Assembly: GCA_002849045.2 (NCBI GenBank)
Contig: NCRO01000089.1
Span: forward strand, 1 to 11,548
Reading direction: 5' to 3'
From: Candidatus Sediminicultor secundus
GTDB taxonomy: Bacteria > Atribacterota > JS1 > SB-45 > 34-128
Length of the DNA: 11,548 nucleotides
The position numbers and the translations under genes were made by a program. Below are positions 5,757 through 11,548 of this stretch, piece by piece. Numbering within the stretch: position 1 is the stretch's first letter; each line of letters starts with the position of its first letter. A model generated the notes under the pieces. That model was not told where the DNA came from and searched no databases. It saw only the letters and a program-made list of their open reading frames with translations.

Positions 5757-8414
5757 TAGTTCTGCCCAATTATTACCCGTCTTCAAATTTACTTTTATAG
5801 GAACAGAAATTTCTAAACTATGTTCCATAATCTCTTTAATGATGGATTTGACTTTTTCTAACTCTGGCTTGTAAACCTCAAATATTAATTCATCATGTAT
5901 TTGGAGTAGTAATCTACTTTTAAATCGTTCTTTTTTAAAAGATTCATCTATTTTAATCATAGCTAATTTTATTAAATCAGCTGCGCTTCCTTGAATTGGA
6001 GCATTAATTGCAATTCTTTCATTAAATTCACGGATATTTTTATCTTTACTGTTTATGCCTTCTAAATATCTCCTTCGATTTAACAGAGTTAATACATAGC
6101 CCTTCTTCCGAGCTTCCTCTTTCTCCCTTTCAATATATTTTTTTACCCCTTGATATCTAAAAAAATAATTATTAATATATTTTTCGGCTTCCTCTCTCCC
6201 TACCCCCAAATTACGCGCTAATCCATAACTGCTCATTCCATAAATAATGCCAAAATTAATTACCTTGGCCATTCTTCTCATCTGCTCGCTAATTATATTT
6301 TGATCAAGGTTAAATATTCCCGAGGCAGTATGAGCATGGATATCTTCATCATTTTTAAAAGCATTAAGCAAACTTTCATCGCGAGATAGATGAGCTAAAA
6401 TACGTAACTCTATCTGAGAATAATCTGCGGATAATAGCCCAAGTCCTTCCTCTGCGATAAAAGCTTTTCTAATTTCTCTCCCCATTTCGGTTCTGATGGG
6501 AATATTTTGAAGATTAGGCTCACTACTGCTTAATCTTCCGGTAGAAGTAACAGTTTGATGAAAAGAAGTATGTATCCTCTTGGTTTTACTGTTAACCAAA
6601 AAGGGTAATTTGTCGATATAGGTATTCTTAAGTTTACCTAATTCTCTATGTTCTAAAATAAAAGATACAATCTTATGCTGGGGAGCTAAAGTATTAAGTA
6701 CATCCGCATTGGTAGAATAGCCAGTTTTTGTCTTTTTTATTACCGGCAATTTTAATCTTTCGAAAAGTACAACACTTAACTGTTTAGGAGAATTAATATT
6801 AAATTCCGTTCCAGATAAATTATAAATAGTTTTTTTCAACTCTCCGAGACGGGTATCTACTTGTTGGGACATCTCTTTTAAAAAATCAATATTCACTTTA
6901 ATGCCATTGATTTCCATATCTCCTAATATTTTTACTAAAGGCATTTCTATTTTTCTAAACAATGAAATTAAATTTTTTTCTTCCATTTTTTCTTCTAAAA
7001 TATCTTTTAATTGTAATATATTTTGAGCGTTCTCGCAAGCATCTTCTATACTCATAATGGTATTTTGTTTGCCTTCTTTATTTTCATTATTTTTTAAATA
7101 TTTTAAGTATTCCCAAAATAAATTTCTTAAATTATAATTCTCACTTGAAGGATTTAACAAATAAGCAGCAATCATAGTATCAAAATTATTTCCTTCTATT
7201 ACAACTTTATGCCTACGAAGTACTATGAAATTAAATTTAAGGTTATGACAAATTTTAATAATTCCTTGGTTTTCGAAACAGGGACGCAATTTATTTAAAA
7301 CTAATTCGAGAGAAAGACATTTGGAATTTTCTATTAAATTTAAAACAAATAACGGGATATAATAATTTTCATTATCTTTGAAATTGAGGGCAATTCCTAA
7401 AATATTTGATGAAATAGCATTGTCTGAGGAAGCTACCAAATAGAAAGAAAAATATTTTCTTTCTATAATTTCATTAGTTAATCCTACTAATTTTTCTTCA
7501 GTGTCAATTAAATTGAATTTCAAATTGGCCTTTTCATGATTAATTTGAGGAATAATCTTTTTTAATAGATTTTTAAATTCTAATTTTTTAAATATTTTCC
7601 ACAATTCTTCGTAATTTGGTGATTTAACTCTAAAAGAATCAAAATCATACTCCATAGGAACTTCTCTCACAATAGTAGCCAACATTTTACTCATTTTAAT
7701 CTGATCTTCGTATTCTCTTATCATTTCTCTCAAAAATTTTTTAGAAATTTTTTCAGTATTGTTTAAAATATTTTCTACACTGCCAAATTTTTTAATTAAA
7801 GCTTGAGCAGTCTTTTCTCCTATGCCCGGAACACCCGGGATATTATCGGAAGAATCTCCCTTTAAGGCTAAAATATCCACTATTTTCTCAGGATCTACTC
7901 CATATTTTTCTCTGATAGTTGCTTCATCATAAATTTTAACCTCAGTTACTCCCTTGATAGTAGTCATTATCTTAGTATGGGGAGAGATAAGTTGAAAAGC
8001 ATCTTTATCTCCAGTAACAATAATCGTATTACAATTTTTTCTTTCTGCTTCCTTTGCTAAAGTACCAATAACATCATCTGCCTCATAACCTTCTTTAGAA
8101 CAAATGGCAATATTATAATTATTAATAATTTCTTTAATTAGGGGAATTTGGCTAATTAATTCGTCGGGCATTTTCTTCCGATGAGCTTTGTATTCTTTAA
8201 ACTCCTTATGCCGAAAAGTTGGAACAGGGGTATCAAAGGTAATTACTATATATTCTGGTTTTTCTTCTTCTAATAACCTGATTAATATCATAGTAAACCC
8301 GTAAACTGCATTGATAACCTGGCCATAAGTGGTAGTTAATTGAGGTAATGCATAAAAAGCACGGTAGAGCAAACCTTGCCCATCAACCAAAATAAATTTT
8401 TTCCTTTTATTCAT
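5751..8414 (-). CDS. polA: DNA polymerase I with 5' nuclease domain and degenerate 3'-5' exonuclease domain
   Basis: Fills gaps during Okazaki-fragment processing and excision repair. It has 887 residues, the usual length. The 5' nuclease spans about 1-290: FILVDGQGLLYRAFYAL, EADDVIGTLA at 111-120, GDKDAFQL, and GDSSDNIPGVPGIGEKTAQAL with its helix-hairpin-helix at 186-206. The proofreading fold follows at about 295-480, but exo I reads FSFYLVAS (Y325 and V327 replace the catalytic Asp and Glu) and exo II reads HNLKFNF (N395 replaces Asp). Only D458 of exo III remains, so proofreading is probably lost, as in Taq and Bacillus-type enzymes. The polymerase core is intact: motif A DYSQIELR at 664-671, motif B R713, K717, F721, Y725-G726, and motif C HDE at 840-842. 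The start is ATG 8414 with a weak GAAGAGAG upstream. The stop lies in a heptamer repeat. polA diverges from the tRNA-Leu promoter. Confidence 0.97.
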   Translation of the reverse strand: MNKRKKFILVDGQGLLYRAFYALPQLTTTYGQVINAVYGFTMILIRLLEEEKPEYIVITFDTPVPTFRHKEFKEYKAHRKKMPDELISQIPLIKEIINNYNIAICSKEGYEADDVIGTLAKEAERKNCNTIIVTGDKDAFQLISPHTKIMTTIKGVTEVKIYDEATIREKYGVDPEKIVDILALKGDSSDNIPGVPGIGEKTAQALIKKFGSVENILNNTEKISKKFLREMIREYEDQIKMSKMLATIVREVPMEYDFDSFRVKSPNYEELWKIFKKLEFKNLLKKIIPQINHEKANLKFNLIDTEEKLVGLTNEIIERKYFSFYLVASSDNAISSNILGIALNFKDNENYYIPLFVLNLIENSKCLSLELVLNKLRPCFENQGIIKICHNLKFNFIVLRRHKVVIEGNNFDTMIAAYLLNPSSENYNLRNLFWEYLKYLKNNENKEGKQNTIMSIEDACENAQNILQLKDILEEKMEEKNLISLFRKIEMPLVKILGDMEINGIKVNIDFLKEMSQQVDTRLGELKKTIYNLSGTEFNINSPKQLSVVLFERLKLPVIKKTKTGYSTNADVLNTLAPQHKIVSFILEHRELGKLKNTYIDKLPFLVNSKTKRIHTSFHQTVTSTGRLSSSEPNLQNIPIRTEMGREIRKAFIAEEGLGLLSADYSQIELRILAHLSRDESLLNAFKNDEDIHAHTASGIFNLDQNIISEQMRRMAKVINFGIIYGMSSYGLARNLGVGREEAEKYINNYFFRYQGVKKYIEREKEEARKKGYVLTLLNRRRYLEGINSKDKNIREFNERIAINAPIQGSAADLIKLAMIKIDESFKKERFKSRLLLQIHDELIFEVYKPELEKVKSIIKEIMEHSLEISVPIKVNLKTGNNWAELN

Positions 8415-8441
8415 AACTCTCTTCTTTCGTTCTATTTTTTC

Positions 8442-8470
8442 TTGACAATAAATATCACTTAACCTATAAT
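8442..8470 (+). promoter_or_regulatory. Consensus sigma70-type promoter for tRNA-Leu
   Basis: TTGACA at 8442-8447 and TATAAT at 8465-8470 are both perfect hexamers, separated by exactly 17 bases. Predicted initiation at about 8476-8478 leaves a leader of roughly 15 bases before the mature tRNA at 8493. The -35 box lies only 27 bases upstream of the divergent polA start codon, so polymerase bound here could interfere with a polA promoter in the same gap. I could not identify a polA promoter. Confidence 0.88.
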
Positions 8471-8492
8471 TTTTAAACAGAGATGCACATAT

Positions 8493-8581
8493 GCCGAAGT
8501 GGCGAAATTGGTAGACGCACTGGACTCAAAATCCAGCGAGCCTCACGGCTCGTGTCGGTTCGACTCCGACCTTCGGCACCA
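8493..8581 (+). tRNA. tRNA-Leu (anticodon CAA)
   Basis: This 89-base class II tRNA has an encoded CCA end (8579-8581). The acceptor stem GCCGAAG pairs with CTTCGGC (8571-8577), with discriminator A8578. The anticodon stem CTGGA/TCCAG encloses the loop CTCAAAA, giving anticodon CAA at 8527-8529, which reads UUG. The long variable arm pairs CGAGCC with GGCTCG, as expected for leucine. The T arm GTCGG/CCGAC carries the TTCGACT loop. It is the only complete rightward gene in the window and has its own promoter. Confidence 0.97.
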
Positions 8582-8586
8582 TCATT

Positions 8587-8682
8587 TCGTATCTCGTATC
8601 TCGTGAATCGTATCTCGTAAAAAAGAATTCAGAAAATAGGAGTCAGAAATAGGAATATACCTCGTATTTCGTATCGCGTAAG
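8587..8682. repeat. TCGTATC, AATTCAG/AAATAGG and TCGTATT heptamers downstream of tRNA-Leu
   Basis: Bases 8587-8621 read TCGTATC twice, TCGTGAA, TCGTATC, TCGTAAA. Bases 8626-8653 read AATTCAG, AAAATAG, GAGTCAG, AAATAGG, the reverse complement of the CTGAATT/CTATTTT family. Bases 8662-8682 read TCGTATT, TCGTATC, GCGTAAG. They open the 518-base tRNA-to-DUF2007 spacer (8582-9099), in which I see no gene. Bases 8683-8856 hold only isolated GCGTATC and TACGATA words and a possible old hairpin repeat at 8709-8749. Confidence 0.85.
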
Positions 8683-8856
8683 AGAAATAAAAAGTAATTC
8701 ACTCCAATTGTTATTACGAATCCTAATTCTATCAGGACGTGGTAATCCCTTTTTCGCATTGCGTATCACGCTACTTAATATACGATACAAATCCATCTAA
8801 TTTAGTTAATAATTCAAAACATTTTTATATAAAGTATCACTTGTTTTTATAATTTT

Positions 8857-8953
8857 GTAGGGGCACGATTCATCGTGCCCCTACTTCAACAGGAGAGACA
8901 CCTGCTCTACGATTTTATATTGATTTTTAAGGGCGTATGCAATACGCCCCTAC
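8857..8953. repeat. MITE-like or REP-like hairpin element, second copy (GTAGGGGC...GCCCCTAC ends)
   Basis: This 97-bp element has 8-bp perfect terminal inverted repeats identical to those of the 2457-2567 element. The left hairpin (8857-8884) is a perfect 12-bp stem GTAGGGGCACGA with a TTCA loop. The right hairpin pairs GGGCGTAT (8931-8938) with ATACGCCC (8942-8949) around GCA. A short CAGG/CCTG pairing lies between them. It is non-coding. The two copies share end sequence and plan but differ in hairpin interiors. Confidence 0.75.
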
Positions 8954-8959
8954 TTTTTT
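8931..8959 (+). terminator. Possible rho-independent terminator formed by the right end of the hairpin element
   Basis: The 8-bp GC-rich stem at 8931-8949 is followed by CCTAC and then T6 (8954-8959) with a further pyrimidine-rich tract. This resembles an intrinsic terminator for rightward transcription coming from tRNA-Leu, 350 bases upstream. The five bases between stem and T-run weaken it. No comparable structure is seen for leftward transcription of the DUF2007 gene. Confidence 0.3.
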
Positions 8960-8976
8960 CTCTCTCTTATTTTTTT

Positions 8977-9104
8977 TACTATATACTATATACTATATAC
9001 TCAATGCTCGATACTATCTTATCTTCTGGCTCCTAGATTCTGGCTACTGGCTTCTATTTTTTCCTTATTCACTACATACTATATACGATATACGATATAC
9101 TAAT
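8977..9104. repeat. Long heptamer tract TACTATA to CTGGCTT to TACGATA, reaching into the DUF2007 stop codon
   Basis: Bases 8977-9060 are twelve heptamers in unbroken phase: TACTATA three times, TACTCAA, TGCTCGA, TACTATC, TTATCTT, CTGGCTC, CTAGATT, CTGGCTA, CTGGCTT, CTATTTT. After a short phase slip, 9070-9104 read CACTACA, TACTATA, TACGATA twice, TACTAAT. The last unit contains the TAG stop codon (9102-9100) of the small gene to the right. Confidence 0.9.
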
Positions 9105-9327
9105 TATCATCATCTAATAAATCATCATCATAAATCAGGGCTTGATTGATTAAATCAACTGCTTCTTGAGTTTCGCATTTAGGAACTAATATCTCTACGT
9201 TTCCGTTTAATTCATCTTTCCCCACTTCTAATTGGTTTAAAATAGTTGCAATCCCTTTTTCTTTTAACATTTTTTCTAAGTTTCCGGCTAATAAAATATC
9301 CTTAGCGATATAAATAACTTTCCACAT
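9100..9327 (-). CDS. Small DUF2007-like protein (putative signal-transducing family)
   Basis: A 75-residue cytosolic protein with no signal peptide or membrane segment. The pattern WKVIYIAKDILLAGNLEKMLKEKGI, then a variable loop, then G-N-V-E-I-L-V-P followed by a helix T-Q-E-A-V-D-L-I-N matches the small beta-alpha-beta-beta-alpha fold of DUF2007-like proteins. Their biochemical role is not established. The C-terminus is acidic (DDDLLDDDN). ATG 9327 is preceded by AGAGGG (9343-9338) at a longish 10-base spacing. It starts only 37 bases after the dnaE stop and is probably co-transcribed with dnaE. Family assignment is by pattern only. Confidence 0.7.
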   Translation of the reverse strand: MWKVIYIAKDILLAGNLEKMLKEKGIATILNQLEVGKDELNGNVEILVPKCETQEAVDLINQALIYDDDLLDDDN

Positions 9328-9364
9328 TACAAATAAACCCTCTAATAGTAATTTTTATTATTCT

Positions 9365-11548
9365 TTAATATTTTTCTGTCCATATTTTTTCATTTCTTAA
9401 AATTCCACGAATCTCTTCCATAAATTTATCATCAATGTTAACTGAATATTTTTTATCTATGGCATGTAATATAGTTTTATCCTTATCCTTAAAATGAAGT
9501 ACTACTTGACTTTTCCCTGGATAATCGTAAAATAATTCTTTTAACTTTCTTAGAAGATTAGGTTCATTTTTTTCAGTGTTAATCTCGAGATGAAGTTCTT
9601 CAGCAAGATTATTATTCTTCTCTTTTGTTTTAGAAGTAGGTTTTTTATTTTTTATGTATTTTCCTAAAAGAGATATTTTTTCAGCAATAATTTTTGTCTT
9701 TCCTTCTGCCACGTCAAGCCGTCCTTCTGTTATGACAATCTCATCTTTTTTTATCATTTCTTTGTATTTTTCGTAAACCTTAGGAAACGCTATTATCTCT
9801 ACAGTACCCTCTAAATCTTCTAAGGTAATAAATGCCATAAGATTCCCATTTTTAGTGCTCTTTCTTTTAAAATTATTAATCACTCCCGCTAAAACTACTC
9901 TACTTCTATCTGAAAAGTTAGCTAATTCAATTGAGGTAGAAGTTACAATTTTTTTTAATATTTCCTTATAATCATTCAATGGATGATAGGAAATATATAA
10001 TCCTAACATTTCTTTTTCCATAGCTAAGAGTTCATTTTTAGAAAATTCTGATATATCTGGCAATTTATCCTGGTAACTATCGCCATCTTTATCTGAATTA
10101 CTTTTTTCAAAAAGATCAAAGAGTGAAGTCTGCCCATTTCTCTTAGATTTTTGAAATTCTTGCCCGCTTTTTAATGATACATCTAAAACTGCCAATAATT
10201 GGGATCTTTTTGCACCAATAGAATCAAAGGCACCACATTTTATTAAACTTTCAATTACTCTCTTATTCACTACTCTTAAATCCACTCTCTGGCAAAAATC
10301 GAGCAAAGAAGTAAAATTAGAATTTCTTTTACGTTCTCCAATAATAGTTTTTATAGCCTTTTCACCAACATTTTTCACAGCAGCTAATCCAAAGCGAATA
10401 GCCTTCCCATCTACTACGGTAAAATTTACTAAACTCTGATTTATATCGGGAGGCAGTATTTCAATATTCATATTCCGGCATTCTTTTATATATAAAGCTA
10501 CCTTATCGTTATTTCCCATAATACTGGTAAGTAAAGAAGCCATATATTCTATTGTATAATGAGTTTTTAAATAGGCAGTCTGGTAAGAAATAAACGCGTA
10601 AGAAACGCTGTGAGATTTATTAAAACCATATCCGGCAAAATAAGCAATCAAATCAAATATTTCAGCAGCTGTATTTTTTTCAATATTATTTTTTTGAGCA
10701 CCTTTTATAAAAAGTTCTCGTTGTTTTTCCATTACTCCTTTCTGTTTTTTTCCCATAGCTTTTCGTAAAATATCTGCCTGTCCTAAGGTAAATCCTGCTA
10801 ATTCACTGGCAATTTTCATAACCTGTTCCTGATAAACGATTACTCCATAAGTTTCCTTTAATATAGATTCTAATCGAGGATGTGCATACTTTATTTCTAC
10901 AATTCCCTTCTTCCTATTAATGAAATCCTCGATCATACCGCTTCCCAAAGGTCCTGGCCTATACAATGCCAGCAAGGCAGTAATATCTTCTATGTTTTCA
11001 GGTTTTAATCTTTTAACTAAATCTCTCATCCCTTCACTCTCTAACTGGAAAACACCGGCACAGTTTCCTTTAGATAACATCTTGTATACTTTTTTATCAT
11101 CCAAAAGAACCTTGTTTATATCAACCTTTTCTCCTTGAGTATGTTTTATTATTTTTAAAGCATTACTTATAACAGTTAAAGTGCGAAGTCCTAAAAAATC
11201 CATTTTCGATAATCCAAGTTCTTCCAATTCAGCCATAGCATACTGGGTACATATTTCTCCTTCAGCTGTCTTTTGTAGAGGAACGTAATCAGTCAGTGGC
11301 TTTCGAGAAAGAACTATGCCCGCAGCATGAGTAGAAGCATGTCGAGCTAAACCTTCTAAAGAAGAAGCGGTCTCAATCAATTTTTTTATATCCTCATCGT
11401 TTTTCATTAACTCTTTGAGTCGGCTTTCCATCTTTAAGGCCTTTTCTATGGTAATATTGGGTTCCCAGGGGATCATTTTAGCGATAGTATCCACTCGAGC
11501 ATAGGGAATTCCTAATGCTCTTCCTACATCTCTAACAGCAGCTCTGGC
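9365..11548 (-). CDS. dnaE: DNA polymerase III alpha subunit, carboxy-terminal part (5' end continues beyond the window)
   Basis: The frame is open to the last base ([10 protein letters not shown]), so the apparent GTG start at 11494 is only an internal Val codon. The 727 residues cover the rest of the palm with EGVFQLESEGM-type and RPGPLGSGMIEDF motifs (third catalytic Asp region), and fingers containing YGVIVYQEQVM, LRKAMGKKQ and AGYGFNKSHSVSYA. A helix-hairpin-helix region follows (AAVKNVGEKAI, VIESLIKCGAFD). A clamp-binding pentapeptide QTSLF lies at 10132-10118. An OB fold runs from V-V-L-A-G-V-I-N-N to I-T-E-G-R, and the C-terminal domain ends at TAA 9365. Adding the 374 non-overlapping residues from the left piece gives about 1100 residues plus the missing N-terminus, close to the usual ~1150. 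This is the native copy orientation, matching its neighbours. Confidence 0.97.
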   Translation of the reverse strand, partial: ARAAVRDVGRALGIPYARVDTIAKMIPWEPNITIEKALKMESRLKELMKNDEDIKKLIETASSLEGLARHASTHAAGIVLSRKPLTDYVPLQKTAEGEICTQYAMAELEELGLSKMDFLGLRTLTVISNALKIIKHTQGEKVDINKVLLDDKKVYKMLSKGNCAGVFQLESEGMRDLVKRLKPENIEDITALLALYRPGPLGSGMIEDFINRKKGIVEIKYAHPRLESILKETYGVIVYQEQVMKIASELAGFTLGQADILRKAMGKKQKGVMEKQRELFIKGAQKNNIEKNTAAEIFDLIAYFAGYGFNKSHSVSYAFISYQTAYLKTHYTIEYMASLLTSIMGNNDKVALYIKECRNMNIEILPPDINQSLVNFTVVDGKAIRFGLAAVKNVGEKAIKTIIGERKRNSNFTSLLDFCQRVDLRVVNKRVIESLIKCGAFDSIGAKRSQLLAVLDVSLKSGQEFQKSKRNGQTSLFDLFEKSNSDKDGDSYQDKLPDISEFSKNELLAMEKEMLGLYISYHPLNDYKEILKKIVTSTSIELANFSDRSRVVLAGVINNFKRKSTKNGNLMAFITLEDLEGTVEIIAFPKVYEKYKEMIKKDEIVITEGRLDVAEGKTKIIAEKISLLGKYIKNKKPTSKTKEKNNNLAEELHLEINTEKNEPNLLRKLKELFYDYPGKSQVVLHFKDKDKTILHAIDKKYSVNIDDKFMEEIRGILRNEKIWTEKY
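11436..11548 (-). repeat. 113-bp inverted repeat, right copy (dnaE overlap at the window end)
   Basis: Exact reverse complement of 1125-1237. The dnaE frame runs through it without interruption, so this copy sits in its native context. The window stops exactly where the repeat does, which fits a contig end at an unresolved assembly-graph branch. Confidence 0.97.

Noticed and set aside
8582..8630. Intrinsic terminator immediately after tRNA-Leu
   Set aside because: The region is a TCGTATC heptamer array followed by an A-run; there is no GC-rich stem followed by a T-run on the plus strand.
8937..9149. 70-codon plus-strand open frame rich in Tyr, Phe and Leu, resembling a membrane peptide
   Set aside because: The hydrophobic look comes from TACTATA and CTGGCTT heptamers translated by chance, and it overlaps the end of the DUF2007 gene.
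10920..11138. 72-codon plus-strand open frame
   Set aside because: It is antisense to conserved dnaE sequence.
11495..11548. GTG at 11494 as the true start of a shorter DnaE
   Set aside because: The frame is open and homologous upstream to the window edge, and the preceding residues are conserved DnaE sequence.

Overview
The window is low-GC bacterial DNA carrying housekeeping replication, repair and cofactor genes. Shine-Dalgarno sites, a consensus sigma70-type promoter and a tRNA with an encoded CCA end all point to a bacterium. The AT-rich codon use, the long repeat-filled spacers and the four-helix-bundle (23S intervening-sequence type) protein remnant suggest an uncultivated lineage such as Atribacterota, Aerophobota or Omnitrophota. 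That placement is an impression, not a proof.

Layout: positions 3-1237 (+) hold the amino-terminal part of DNA polymerase III alpha (dnaE). It stops abruptly inside uvrB, which runs leftward from 2305 and keeps only its first ~356 codons. Further right, all leftward, are adenine deaminase (2776-4488), dephospho-CoA kinase (4693-5304), a 5'-truncated four-helix-bundle protein remnant (5389-5652), DNA polymerase I (5751-8414), a small DUF2007-like protein (9100-9327) and the carboxy-terminal two thirds of dnaE (9365 to the window end). The only rightward gene that is not part of dnaE is tRNA-Leu(CAA) at 8493-8581, behind a TTGACA-N17-TATAAT promoter and divergent from polA.

The two dnaE pieces belong to one gene. 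Bases 1125-1237 and 11436-11548 are an exact 113-bp inverted repeat, and joining the pieces through it gives one uninterrupted reading frame of normal DnaE length. The native order is therefore almost certainly dnaE, DUF2007, polA, coaE, ade, uvrB, all leftward. The left 1237 bases look like an inverted chimera (amplification or assembly) or, less likely, a real inverted duplication. No wholly new defence or metabolic system is visible.

The most unusual biology is in the spacers. Almost all are built from degenerate 7-bp tandem units in several related families, often keeping one 7-bp phase while the unit changes, and running right up to and into stop codons. Two spacers also carry ~100-bp hairpin elements bounded by GTAGGGGC and GCCCCTAC. 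The genes serve replication (dnaE, polA), excision repair (uvrB, polA), CoA synthesis (coaE) and purine salvage (ade).
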